Assembly: GCF_015163665.1 (NCBI RefSeq)
Contig: NZ_JADEUG010000003.1
Span: 1-64,000 of the forward strand
Direction of reading: 5' to 3'
From: Xenorhabdus sp. BG5
Lineage (GTDB): Bacteria > Pseudomonadota > Gammaproteobacteria > Enterobacterales > Enterobacteriaceae
Length of the DNA stretch: 64,000 bases
Shown here: piece after piece, positions 40,937 through 49,683 of the stretch
How the letters are laid out: the number at the start of each line of letters is the position of its first letter
How positions within the stretch are numbered: position 1 is the stretch's first letter
The notes under the pieces: model-generated
What the model was told of the DNA's origin: nothing
Databases searched by the model: none
The model's input: only the letters and a program-made list of their open reading frames with translations
Program-made: the position numbers and the translations under genes

Positions 40937-41128
40937 AATTACAAATCCAAATTTATTAGATTATCTAATTGGTGAGAGGGTGGGAAAATTTATTTTTATG
41001 AGATAAATGCGAAAAAATCACCCTTAATGGCGGCTTGTATATCAAAGAATATTCTACCTGTATATTCTTTCTCTATTCTTTTTCTGCTCTTTTTCAATTC
41101 GCTACATCATGTAACTCGTTGATAAATC

Positions 41129-41203
41129 TGGCTGGGGTACCAGGATTCGAACCTGGGAATGCCGGAATCAGAATCCGGTGCCTTACCGCTTGGCGATACC
41201 CCA
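41129..41203 (-). tRNA. glnV: tRNA-Gln (CUG)
   Basis: This 75-base gene includes an encoded CCA. The cloverleaf has acceptor TGGGGTA, T-loop GGTTCGAATCC, and anticodon CTG in loop ATTCTGATT. It is the last gene of the minus-strand tRNA operon. E. coli has a further glnX copy after it; none is present here. Confidence 0.97.
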
Positions 41204-41217
41204 ACTGAACTTTAAAA

Positions 41218-41294
41218 TGGTGGCTACGACGGGAATCGAACCTGTGACCCCAGCATTATGAGTGCTGTGCTCTAACCAGCTGAGCTACGTAGCC
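41218..41294 (-). tRNA. metU: Elongator tRNA-Met (CAU)
   Basis: This 77-base gene includes CCA, with acceptor GGCTACG, T-loop GGTTCGATTCC and anticodon CAT in the stem-loop AGCACTCATAATGCT. Elongator rather than initiator type, judging by the G1-C72 pair. It is identical to the first gene of the cluster (41728-41804). Confidence 0.97.
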
Positions 41295-41335
41295 ATTTAC
41301 GATAAACGTAATATTTTTGATAATTCTCAATAAGA

Positions 41336-41410
41336 TGGCTGGGGTACCTGGATTCGAACCAGGGAATGCCAGGATCAAAACCTGGTGCCTTACCGCTTGG
41401 CGATACCCCA
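41336..41410 (-). tRNA. glnW: tRNA-Gln (UUG)
   Basis: This 75-base gene includes CCA, with anticodon TTG in the loop between CCAGG and CCTGG. The body is almost identical to the other glutamine tRNAs in the cluster, reflecting tandem duplication. Confidence 0.97.
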
Positions 41411-41493
41411 CCTGAGTGTTATCAATGCAGCCTTTGTTATCCCCAGAATGCGCAATCAACCTTATACCGTTTTAATTCATTGTTTCAGTTAAA

Positions 41494-41568
41494 TGGCTGG
41501 GGTACCTGGATTCGAACCAGGGGATGCCAGGATCAAAACCTGGTGCCTTACCGCTTGGCGATACCCCA
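41494..41568 (-). tRNA. glnU: tRNA-Gln (UUG)
   Basis: This 75-base gene includes CCA and anticodon TTG. It differs from the copy at 41336-41410 at about one position, in the T-stem/variable region. It lies between leuW and glnW in transcription order. Confidence 0.97.
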
Positions 41569-41637
41569 CCTGAAACAACACACTAAAACTTAAAATTGTT
41601 ACTAAAACATATTCTAAGTAAAACCCGATAAAGAAAA

Positions 41638-41722
41638 TGGTGCGGGAGGCGAGACTTGAACTCGCACACCTTGCGGCGCCAGAACCTAAATCTGGTGCGT
41701 CTACCAATTTCGCCACTCCCGC
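41638..41722 (-). tRNA. leuW: tRNA-Leu (UAG)
   Basis: This 85-base class II tRNA has a long variable arm (TGGCGCCGCAAGGTG region), acceptor GCGGGAG and anticodon TAG. It is second in the operon. Confidence 0.97.
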
Positions 41723-41727
41723 AAAGA

Positions 41728-41804
41728 TGGTGGCTACGACGGGAATCGAACCTGTGACCCCAGCATTATGAGTGCTGTGCTCTAACCAGCTGAGCTACGT
41801 AGCC
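41728..41804 (-). tRNA. metT: Elongator tRNA-Met (CAU)
   Basis: This 77-base gene includes CCA and anticodon CAT. It is the first gene of the operon, 5 bases upstream of leuW. The order met-leu-gln-gln-met-gln matches E. coli metT-leuW-glnU-glnW-metU-glnV. Confidence 0.97.
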
Positions 41805-41844
41805 ATCTTTTTTTCGCTTTGCCTTCATCGGCGGTGCGGGGCGC

Positions 41845-41873
41845 ATTATGCGTATATCAGACAGATGCGTCAA
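41845..41873 (-). promoter_or_regulatory. Sigma-70 promoter of the tRNA operon
   Basis: On the minus strand TTGACG (41868-41873), a 17-base spacer and CATAAT (41845-41850) precede a GC-rich discriminator GCGCCCCGC. This is the form of a growth-rate- and ppGpp-controlled stable-RNA promoter. It lies about 40 bases upstream of metT. Confidence 0.88.
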
Positions 41874-41960
41874 CTGCTTTTTTAAAGAAATATGCACAAA
41901 ATCGTTTGTTTGTTTGTCTTATAAGCGTTTTGTCGACAAAGTCAGCTAAAACGGTTGAAA

Positions 41961-43184
41961 TTATCCGCCAAGAAGATGTTGCAACAGTACACCATTAAGC
42001 ATTGCACGTTTCGTTAGGGCGAATGCCCCAATCGCTGAACAGTGATTTAGCTCAGAAATCACCACGGGGAGGTCTTCACGGAATGCTTTTAATACCTGGG
42101 TATTGATGCTGCTTTTGATAGTCGGCAGCAATACTTGTTCTGCTTCAGTGATTTCTCCGGCAATTACCACCTTCTGAGGATTAAACAGGTTAATCGCGAT
42201 TGAGATAGCCTTGCCAAGATAGAGCCCTACATGTCTGATGACTTCTGTGGCAAGGGGATCGCCCGCATTGGCTGCAAGGCAAATTGCATGGATATTGCAA
42301 TTATTCAAGGCCAGCTGACTTGGGAACCCTTGGCGTAATTGTTGTTGTACTTTAGCTTCGATTGCTGAGTTGGCAGCGATAGTCTCCAGACAACCAAAAT
42401 TACCGCAATGGCAGCGTTCACCGAGAGGATCGATTTGGATATGGCCTATTTCACCCAGATTGCCGCGTTTGTTGAGCAAAATGTTGTTATTAACAATGAC
42501 ACCAGCCCCTGTACCGCGATGGATGCGTACCAGAATGGAATCTTCACAATCGCGTGTTGCGCCGAAATAATTTTCGGCCAATGCCAGGCTGCGAATATCA
42601 TGACCAATAAAGCAGAAGGTATTAAAATGATCTTTGAGGTTTTTAACCAGAGGCCAGTTATCTACCTTAATGTGTGGCATATAGCGGATAATGCCAAGTT
42701 CAGGATCAACCAGACCGGGAAGAATAACTGAAATTGCGATCAACTCACGGATCCGGCGCTGGTTTTTGTTGATGAAACTTTCAACGGCGTGAATAACTCG
42801 TTTCTCGACTTCCTGCTGACTATTTTCCCTTACGGGGTAGTGTGCTTCCGCTAACGTCTTGCCACTCATATCGAACAGCGCCACCGTTGCATCATGGCGC
42901 CCAAGCCGGACGCCAATCGTATGGAAATGGCGTGTTTCGCTAATTATGGAGATTGCACGTCTTCCGCCGGTGGAAGCCTGATGTTCGACTTCTTTTATCA
43001 GACCCCTCTCCAGCAACTGACGAGTAATTTTGGTTACACTGGCAGGAGCAAGCTGGCTTTCTTCTGCGATTTGGATGCGTGATATTGGCCCATGCTGATC
43101 AATCAGGCGATAGACCACAGCACTATTTAGCTGTTTGACGAGATCAATATTACCAATTTGCTTCTGTGCGTTCTCATTACTCAT
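41961..43184 (-). CDS. nagC: N-acetylglucosamine regulon repressor NagC
   Basis: The 407-residue ROK-family regulator has an N-terminal winged helix-turn-helix (GPISRIQIAEESQLAPASVT) and a sugar-binding kinase-like domain with the zinc motif GHIQIDPLGERCHCGNFGC. GlcNAc-6-phosphate releases it from operators in nag and chitin genes. Length equals that of E. coli NagC (406). It lies 12 bases after nagA. Confidence 0.97.
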   Translation of the reverse strand: MSNENAQKQIGNIDLVKQLNSAVVYRLIDQHGPISRIQIAEESQLAPASVTKITRQLLERGLIKEVEHQASTGGRRAISIISETRHFHTIGVRLGRHDATVALFDMSGKTLAEAHYPVRENSQQEVEKRVIHAVESFINKNQRRIRELIAISVILPGLVDPELGIIRYMPHIKVDNWPLVKNLKDHFNTFCFIGHDIRSLALAENYFGATRDCEDSILVRIHRGTGAGVIVNNNILLNKRGNLGEIGHIQIDPLGERCHCGNFGCLETIAANSAIEAKVQQQLRQGFPSQLALNNCNIHAICLAANAGDPLATEVIRHVGLYLGKAISIAINLFNPQKVVIAGEITEAEQVLLPTIKSSINTQVLKAFREDLPVVISELNHCSAIGAFALTKRAMLNGVLLQHLLGG

Positions 43185-43196
43185 CAGTCTTTATAC

Positions 43197-44354
43197 TCAC
43201 GGTAGTTTGATTTTGTTTCCGTTAACAATGGTTTTGCAGATTTTGAAATCGTGAGTAAATGCAGTCAGGTTCGCTACCTTGCCGGATTCAATCGTACCGA
43301 GGTGTTTATCAACACCGATTGCGCGGGCTGGGTAAAGTGTCACCATTCGCAACGTTTCATCCAAAGCAATACCAACATGTTCCACACTATTTTTGACACA
43401 ATCAATCATTGTGATTGATGAGCCGCTCAGCGTTCCATTTTCATCAACACATAAACCATTTCGATAATATATTGTTTTATTAGCAAAGGTAAATTGATCC
43501 ATGGCATCGGGAGCAAGCCCGGCAGGAACGATGGCATCCGTTACCAAGATAAGCTTTTCATTTTTTAATCTCTTGGAATTGCGAACATTTGGCCATGATA
43601 CATGCATTCCATCACAGATTATTCCGGCATAGACTTCCGGGGAATCATAAATGGCACTCACCAGCCCAGGCTGGCGGCCAGAAATCGCAGGCATGGCATT
43701 ATATAAATGGGTAGAGAAAGTGATGCCATGTTGGAATCCATGACGAGCTTCCTCATAAGTTGCATTAGAATGGCCAGCAGAAACAGTAATACCCGCTTCG
43801 GCCAATTGCTGAATATATTGGCTTTCTACCATTTCAGGAGCGAGGGTGATCTTGGTAATAACATCAGCATTCCGGCACAGGTAATTAACCATTTCGGGGG
43901 TGGGCTTGCGAATATAAGCGGTATTATGAGTTCCTTTTTTTATTGGATTGATATAAGGCCCTTCCAGATGCAACCCTAATGCTTGATTCGGATTTTTTTG
44001 CAGATAGGTGCGCATCACTTCAATGGCTTTTATCATTAATTCATCGGGGCTGGTGATGAGGGTAGGCAAGAAACTGGTACAACCGTAGAGCTGGTTGGTT
44101 TTCTGCATAGTATGCAGAGTTTCTTCTGAAATATCTTCCAACCGTTCATTAAACTGGACTCCACCACAACCATTCACTTGTAGGTCAATAAATCCTGGTG
44201 CGAGATTTGCGCCTTGTAAATCGTGTTTTTCAATCTTTTCTGGCAACTCGTTTGCCGGACAGACTTGTTTAATCAAACCATCTGCAATAATGACGGCATG
44301 GTTATCGAGCCTGTCATATCCGGTATAAATAGTGCCATTGGTTAATGCATACAT
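43197..44354 (-). CDS. nagA: N-acetylglucosamine-6-phosphate deacetylase
   Basis: This 385-residue amidohydrolase removes acetate from GlcNAc-6-phosphate. Conserved segments are [45 protein letters not shown] and DGMHVSWPN, with catalytic Asp in [10 protein letters not shown]. Length is 382 in E. coli. It is the middle gene of nagBAC, 24 bases after nagB. Confidence 0.97.
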   Translation of the reverse strand: MYALTNGTIYTGYDRLDNHAVIIADGLIKQVCPANELPEKIEKHDLQGANLAPGFIDLQVNGCGGVQFNERLEDISEETLHTMQKTNQLYGCTSFLPTLITSPDELMIKAIEVMRTYLQKNPNQALGLHLEGPYINPIKKGTHNTAYIRKPTPEMVNYLCRNADVITKITLAPEMVESQYIQQLAEAGITVSAGHSNATYEEARHGFQHGITFSTHLYNAMPAISGRQPGLVSAIYDSPEVYAGIICDGMHVSWPNVRNSKRLKNEKLILVTDAIVPAGLAPDAMDQFTFANKTIYYRNGLCVDENGTLSGSSITMIDCVKNSVEHVGIALDETLRMVTLYPARAIGVDKHLGTIESGKVANLTAFTHDFKICKTIVNGNKIKLP

Positions 44355-44378
44355 TGATATCTTAACTCCTGAATCAGT

Positions 44379-45185
44379 TTAGCTGGCGAATTCACTAACG
44401 ATATTGGCCTCTAACTGGTGAAAATACTTCACTGTCTTTACTTTCAGTTCCATGGTGGCAGGTTCATCACAGACAATCAGTGATTTTGGATGCATCTGGA
44501 GACAACTGATGGTCCACATATGGTTGATATTCCCTTCTATTGCGGCTTGCAGGGCTTGCGCTTTACTCATACCGGTTGCCAAAATCATAATTTCTTCCGC
44601 ATCCATTAAAGTACCGACACCAACAGTTAATGCATATTTGGGAACTTGTTCCACATCATTATTAAAAAAACGGGAATTGGCGGTCCGCGTTTCAATGGTC
44701 AGTGTCTTAATTCGTGTGCGTGAAGAAAGAGAAGAGGCCGGTTCATTAAAGGCAATATGCCCATCATTACCAACACCGCCCATAAATAAGTGTATCTTGC
44801 CATAAGCTTTAATTTTATTTTCGTAACGTCGGCACTCAATATCAATATCTTCCGCATTTCCATTTAACAAATTGATGTTCTCTTTTGGGATATCAATGTG
44901 ATTAAAGAAATTTTGATACATGAATGAGTGGTAGCTTTGAGGATGATCTTCCGGCAGACCAACATATTCATCCATATTAAATGTCACAACATGCTTGAAG
45001 CTCACTTTTCCAGCTTGATACAGGGAAATAAGTTCCTTGTAGGTTGCCAGTGGTGTGCTGCCTGTGGGAAGCCCAAGAACAAAAGGGTGCGCAGAAGTTG
45101 GATTTAACTCATTGATTTTATTTGCAATGTGGTGAGCAGACCATCGACCAACATCACTTGCCGTAGTTAGGGGGATAAGCCTCAT
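44379..45185 (-). CDS. nagB: Glucosamine-6-phosphate deaminase
   Basis: NagB converts glucosamine-6-phosphate to fructose-6-phosphate and ammonia. The 268-residue protein keeps [33 protein letters not shown] and [20 protein letters not shown]. It matches E. coli NagB (266), starting MRLIPL. It has its own upstream region of about 240 bases after the nagE terminator, so it likely starts a separate nagBAC transcript. Confidence 0.97.
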   Translation of the reverse strand: MRLIPLTTASDVGRWSAHHIANKINELNPTSAHPFVLGLPTGSTPLATYKELISLYQAGKVSFKHVVTFNMDEYVGLPEDHPQSYHSFMYQNFFNHIDIPKENINLLNGNAEDIDIECRRYENKIKAYGKIHLFMGGVGNDGHIAFNEPASSLSSRTRIKTLTIETRTANSRFFNNDVEQVPKYALTVGVGTLMDAEEIMILATGMSKAQALQAAIEGNINHMWTISCLQMHPKSLIVCDEPATMELKVKTVKYFHQLEANIVSEFAS

Positions 45186-45425
45186 GATTACCTCTTAAAA
45201 AACATTCAATAAATTAATGAAGATCAGTTATGCACGATATACGTGATATTTGAGATATTTTAAATCTTAAAATAAGAGTTAAAATATGGCTAGTTTTTTA
45301 TCATTATAAGATCGTATTATGACTTTATTTTAGGGTTTTAAAAGATGTTTTTTTTCATTATTAAAGAAGTGTATTTGTTATTTTTCTATTTTAAAACAAA
45401 TGGATAAGCTGTGTTTACTATAGAT

Positions 45426-45454
45426 AAAAAGGAACATAATTACGTTCCTTTTTT
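45426..45454 (-). terminator. Terminator of nagE
   Basis: A 10-bp stem (AAAAAGGAAC at 45426-45435 with 45444-45453; loop ATAATTAC) ends in T runs on both strands. It lies 18 bases past the nagE stop and separates nagE from nagB transcription. Confidence 0.85.
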
Positions 45455-45471
45455 ATTCTTATTACTGTAAA

Positions 45472-46995
45472 TTATTCAGTTTTATCTGAGTGATTTAATT
45501 TCAACTGAGCTTTCACTTGTTCGGCAATACCTTCAGCTTGTGGGCCGAGGACAACCTGAATACTTTGCTTACCTATTTTTAAGACACCTTTAGCTCCTAA
45601 TTTCTTTAATTGAGCCTCATCTAACCGGGTGTTGTCTTCTACAGTTAAACGTAGCCGAGTGATGCAGGCATCGACAGTACGAATATTGTCAGGCCCGCCG
45701 AGCGCACGGATATAGTGTGAAATCGCCTCTTTATCTTGAGATGCCGAAGTTGCTTTATCAGAATTTTCCTCTTCTCTGCCTATCGTATTCAGATTGAAAA
45801 TGCGGATCATTAAGGTAAAGACAACGAAATAGATAACAAAGAACAGGATGATAAGTGGGATCAATATCCATGGTTTTGTTGCTAACCCCCAATTTAAGCC
45901 AAAATCAATAAGGCCAGCAGAGAAACCAAAACCGTGCAAGACACCCAAAGAGTTTGCAATTACCATGCTAACACCCGCAAGAATTGCATGTAACACATAT
46001 AATACGGGAGCTAAAAATAAGAATGAAAACTCGATTGGTTCAGTAATACCTGTCAGGAATGATGTTAAGGCGACAGAAAATAACATCCCACCAATTTGAG
46101 GACGACGAGATTTTGGTGCAGCTAAATACATGGCTAAAGCCGCGCCAGGTAACCCACCCATAAATATTGGATAAGCCCAAGCCATATAAACCCCTGCATT
46201 GGGATCACCAGCAAAGAAGCGATTGAGATCACCACGAGTAAGATCACTCGCTACTTGAGTGATGTTTGAACCTTCTATTCCAGGTATAGCTGCTCCAATC
46301 GTGAGTGAGTGTGCTATATCAGGCGCCAGACAGATATTGTGCATTGCTCCTGCCAGATCGTAAGTGATTTTTATACAGTCACCTAAGCTGAACCAGAAAA
46401 CGGAATGTAGGATATAGTGCAGGCCGAACGGAATTAAGGCACGGTTAAGAACACCATAGGTAAACCATCCAGCCATGCCACTTTTTGAAACTAAAAGGCT
46501 AAAATGATCAATACCATGTTGTACATATGGCCAGATATGCCCGCAAATCCATGCGAGGAAAAGGCAAATAATTCCGGTGATAATGGGGACTAAACGTTTA
46601 CCAGCGAAAAAGGCTAAAAATTCGGGTAATTGGGTTTCAGAAAAACGGTTATAACAGTGGCCGGCAACAATTCCTGAGATAATACCGGCAAAAAATGACA
46701 TATTGATTTTAGGATCAATAACGGTGGTTGCTTTTGTCAGAATAAAAAAGCCAACGACGCCAGCGAGTGCCGCAGCTCCACTGTTATCTTTCGCCAAACC
46801 AACAGAGATTCCTAGTGCAAATAATAAAGGCAAATTTTCAAAAATTCCGCCACCTGCACTGGCAATAAAAGCGATATTAAATACATCCGGTTGACCAAGC
46901 CGCAGTAGTAATGCGGCGACAGGAAGTGAAGCGATGGGGAGCATGAGTGCTTTTCCCAATCGCTGTAAGTAACTGAATATATCCATGATGCTCAC
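45472..46995 (-). CDS. nagE: PTS N-acetylglucosamine IICB component, lacking IIA
   Basis: The 507-residue protein has a membrane IIC domain (about 1-390, with QRLGKALMLPIASLPVAALL, GIISGIVAGHCYNRFSE and GITEPIEFSFLFLAPVLY) and a IIB domain with phospho-cysteine at about 444 (DACITRLRLTV). E. coli NagE (648) continues with a IIA domain; here the protein ends 60 residues past the cysteine. Phosphate would have to come from glucose IIA (Crr). Unlike E. coli, where nagE diverges from nagB, this gene points the same way as nagBAC. Specificity for GlcNAc is inferred from similarity and context. Confidence 0.88.
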   Translation of the reverse strand: MSIMDIFSYLQRLGKALMLPIASLPVAALLLRLGQPDVFNIAFIASAGGGIFENLPLLFALGISVGLAKDNSGAAALAGVVGFFILTKATTVIDPKINMSFFAGIISGIVAGHCYNRFSETQLPEFLAFFAGKRLVPIITGIICLFLAWICGHIWPYVQHGIDHFSLLVSKSGMAGWFTYGVLNRALIPFGLHYILHSVFWFSLGDCIKITYDLAGAMHNICLAPDIAHSLTIGAAIPGIEGSNITQVASDLTRGDLNRFFAGDPNAGVYMAWAYPIFMGGLPGAALAMYLAAPKSRRPQIGGMLFSVALTSFLTGITEPIEFSFLFLAPVLYVLHAILAGVSMVIANSLGVLHGFGFSAGLIDFGLNWGLATKPWILIPLIILFFVIYFVVFTLMIRIFNLNTIGREEENSDKATSASQDKEAISHYIRALGGPDNIRTVDACITRLRLTVEDNTRLDEAQLKKLGAKGVLKIGKQSIQVVLGPQAEGIAEQVKAQLKLNHSDKTE

Positions 46996-47227
46996 CTGTT
47001 GTAGTAAATATTATCGGAGACGTTTCACTATTAACAGCACTTATTTTTAATCGAAAAATAAGAAAAAGCTATAGATAAGTAAGTAATTGTGATCGTTGTA
47101 GCGATCTTGATAAAAGTTAAAATGAGCACACTGTTGTGCTCATTTATCTGAAATTATTTACTTGCGTTATTATAAATGAAGTTTAGATACTATATGATAG
47201 TAAATGTTATCAACTTATTGAGATTTT
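46996..47227. promoter_or_regulatory. nagE promoter region with NagC-like operator at 47040-47062
   Basis: CTTATTTTTAATCGAAAAATAAG (47040-47062) has perfect 9-bp arms around AATCG. It matches the known NagC operator form: TTATTTT and AAAATAA halves with a central TCG. It lies 45 bases upstream of nagE, where binding would block transcription. The rest of the interval is AT-rich with no other motif recognised. Confidence 0.75.
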
Positions 47228-47718
47228 TTAATAAAATCTATTAGCTCTTTCTTCAAGAATATCTTTTAACAGTAAAGAACTGAGATTTTTTTGTTGTGTA
47301 TCGAATATGGATAATTTTTTATTATATATAGAAATTATTTTTCGTCAGTGACGTTGTATCGTATTCAAATTTATCTTCCAAAGAAAAATAAGTTGATGTT
47401 TCCACGTAGCTAAATGGTTTTTTATGTGGTGGTTTATGTGAAATTAAAAAGTATCTTCTATATTTTTCTTCATCACCTCAAATTAATGTTCTTGTTGGAA
47501 TATCTATTTCTAATAAGCTAATTAATGAATAATTCGATATTTTTAAAATAATCTAATCTAGCAGTAGCAGAAAATAATAAAATTTCATCTTTACTCTTTT
47601 TCAGGAAATTAGTGATTGTTGATTCTTTGTTAACTAATTTCTTCAATCGGCTAAGATAAGAGCTGATTTCCCGCTTTTCCGTACTAACTTTACCCATTCC
47701 GCCATTTCCCACGAACAA
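47228..47718 (-). pseudogene. Multiply frameshifted gene of unknown function
   Basis: Reading on the minus strand, an open part (MGKVSTEKREISSYLSRLKK to ARLDYFKNIELFI) ends at 47518. Coding-like sequence then continues in other frames: EEKYRRYFLISHKPPHKKPF and YVETSTYFSLEDKFEYDTTS, then KKLSIFDTQQKNLSSLLLKD to a stop at 47228. At least two frameshifts and one in-frame stop break what was a protein of about 160 residues, Lys/Ser-rich with helices. The family is not recognised. It interrupts the nagE-glnS neighbourhood of E. coli. Confidence 0.6.
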
Positions 47719-47794
47719 AGTATTGTTTCTCGGTTCAGCTTATTAGATTATAGAAGGTTATGTTAAAGCGCTTTTTGCATTGAGGAAAAAAACG

Positions 47795-49462
47795 ATGAGT
47801 GAGGCAGATGCCCGCCCGACAAACTTTATTCGTCAGATTATTGACGAAGATCTGGCAACTGGTAAACATACATCCGTACATACCCGTTTCCCACCTGAAC
47901 CCAATGGTTATCTGCATATCGGCCATGCCAAGTCGATCTGCCTGAATTTCGGCATCGCTCAAGACTATCAGGGACAATGCAACCTACGTTTTGACGACAC
48001 AAACCCCGTCAAGGAAGATATCGAGTACGTTGAGTCGATTAAAGCTGACGTCCAGTGGTTAGGGTTTCAGTGGAGTGGGGATATTCGTTACTCTTCTGAC
48101 TATTTTGATACCCTGTATCAATACGCCATTGAATTAATCAATAAAGGCCTGGCGTATGTCGATGAACTGAGTCCCGAAGAGATCCGTGAATATCGCGGTA
48201 CTTTAAAAGAGCCGGGTAAAAATAGCCCGTATCGTGATCGCAGCGTAGAAGAAAACCTGGCCCTGTTTGAAAAAATGCGTGCCGGTGAATTTGCTGAAGG
48301 CAAGGCGTGTCTGCGTGCCAAAATTGATATGGCATCCTCGTTCATTGTCATGCGTGATCCAGTCATCTACCGTATCAAATTTGCAGAGCATCACCAGTCA
48401 GGCAATAAATGGTGCATCTATCCGATGTATGATTTCACGCACTGTATTTCCGATGCGCTGGAAGGGATCACCCATTCCATTTGTACACTGGAATTCCAGG
48501 ATAACCGCCGTTTGTATGATTGGGTATTGGATAACATTACGATTGATTGCCATCCGCGTCAGTATGAGTTTTCTCGCCTGAATCTGGAATATACGGTGAT
48601 GTCTAAGCGTAAGCTTAACCAGTTGGTGACAGAAAAGATTGTTGATGGTTGGGATGATCCACGTATGCTAACTATCTCTGGATTACGTCGTCGTGGTTAT
48701 ACTGCGGCGGCTATCCGTGAGTTCTGCCGCCGCATTGGTGTGACTAAACAGGATAACAACGTTGAAATGGCAGCGTTGGAATCCTGCATTCGTGATGACC
48801 TGAACGAAAATGCGCCGCGTGCTATGGCGGTTCTTGATCCGGTCAAACTGGTGATTGAGAACATGCCAGAAGGTGAAGTCATTCTGACAATGCCTAACCA
48901 CCCAAACAAGCCAGAAATGGGTAGCCGGGAAGTGCCGTTCAGCCGTGAACTGTATATTGACCGTGCGGATTTCCGCGAAGAAGCAAACCGCCAATATAAG
49001 CGCCTGGTTCTGGGCAAAGAAGTACGTCTGCGCAATGCTTATGTGATTAAAGCAGAACGAGTTGAGAAAGACGCGGAAGGCAATATCACTACGATTTATT
49101 GCCAGTATGACGAGCAAACCCTGAACAAAGATCCTGCCGATGGCCGCAAGGTTAAGGGAGTCATTCATTGGGTAAGCGCTGCACACGGCGTAGCAGCGGA
49201 ATTCTATCTGTATGACCGTTTGTTCAGCGTGGCGAACCCAGGGGCAGAAGATGACTTCTTGTCTACTATCAATCCAGAATCGCTGATGATCCGTAAAGGA
49301 TTTGTCGAACCGGGGTTGGCAAATGCATCGCCAGAAACAACCTATCAATTTGAGCGTGAAGGTTATTTTTGTGCTGATAGCCGCCTGTCAAGTGCTGATC
49401 ATCTGGTCTTTAACCGTACAGTTGGCCTGCGTGATACTTGGGCAAAAATCTCACAAGAGTAA
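47795..49462 (+). CDS. glnS: Glutaminyl-tRNA synthetase
   Basis: This class I synthetase has 555 residues from the ATG at 47795, following TGAGGA. It begins [20 protein letters not shown], like E. coli GlnRS (554). It has HIGH in [11 protein letters not shown], the class-specific [10 protein letters not shown], and MSK in [13 protein letters not shown] at 47780 would add five residues and is not preferred. It is a single gene with its own strong terminator. Confidence 0.98.
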   Translation: MSEADARPTNFIRQIIDEDLATGKHTSVHTRFPPEPNGYLHIGHAKSICLNFGIAQDYQGQCNLRFDDTNPVKEDIEYVESIKADVQWLGFQWSGDIRYSSDYFDTLYQYAIELINKGLAYVDELSPEEIREYRGTLKEPGKNSPYRDRSVEENLALFEKMRAGEFAEGKACLRAKIDMASSFIVMRDPVIYRIKFAEHHQSGNKWCIYPMYDFTHCISDALEGITHSICTLEFQDNRRLYDWVLDNITIDCHPRQYEFSRLNLEYTVMSKRKLNQLVTEKIVDGWDDPRMLTISGLRRRGYTAAAIREFCRRIGVTKQDNNVEMAALESCIRDDLNENAPRAMAVLDPVKLVIENMPEGEVILTMPNHPNKPEMGSREVPFSRELYIDRADFREEANRQYKRLVLGKEVRLRNAYVIKAERVEKDAEGNITTIYCQYDEQTLNKDPADGRKVKGVIHWVSAAHGVAAEFYLYDRLFSVANPGAEDDFLSTINPESLMIRKGFVEPGLANASPETTYQFEREGYFCADSRLSSADHLVFNRTVGLRDTWAKISQE

Positions 49463-49491
49463 TCATTTCACCAAGATAATGTGACCTCATA

Positions 49492-49527
49492 CACAAAAAA
49501 GCGTGATTATTTTCACGCTTTTTTGTG
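49492..49527 (+). terminator. Rho-independent terminator of glnS
   Basis: A 14-bp perfect stem (CACAAAAAAGCGTG at 49492-49505 with 49514-49527), with a six-T run within the 3' arm, lies 30 bases past the glnS stop. Confidence 0.9.
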
Positions 49528-49641
49528 CTTGATAACCTCGTAATGAAAATTAACTCCTTCCGCTAAGATTAAAAATTGCCTTATAGTCACATATTGTATA
49601 GGGTTATTGCCTGATCAAATTTGTACACTATTTACCCAAAA

Positions 49642-49663
49642 ATTTACCCATCGAAAAAATAAT
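49642..49663 (+). promoter_or_regulatory. Partial NagC-like operator upstream of chitobiase
   Basis: The right half, CATCGAAAAAATAAT, matches the NagC operator and the nagE site well; the left half (ATTTACC) is degraded. It lies about 20-40 bases before the chb start. NagC control of a chitin gene is expected from relatives, but this site is weaker than the nagE one. Confidence 0.5.
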
Positions 49664-49683
49664 AAGTTCGGACGAGGTAATTT

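Noticed and set aside
41129-41804. CRISPR-like repeated array
   Set aside because: The regularly repeated near-identical units are tRNA genes with CCA ends and anticodons; no CRISPR repeats or cas genes occur in the window.
48683-49348. 221-codon open frame antisense to glnS
   Set aside because: Shadow of a highly conserved gene; Phe/His/Ile-rich translation without a domain.
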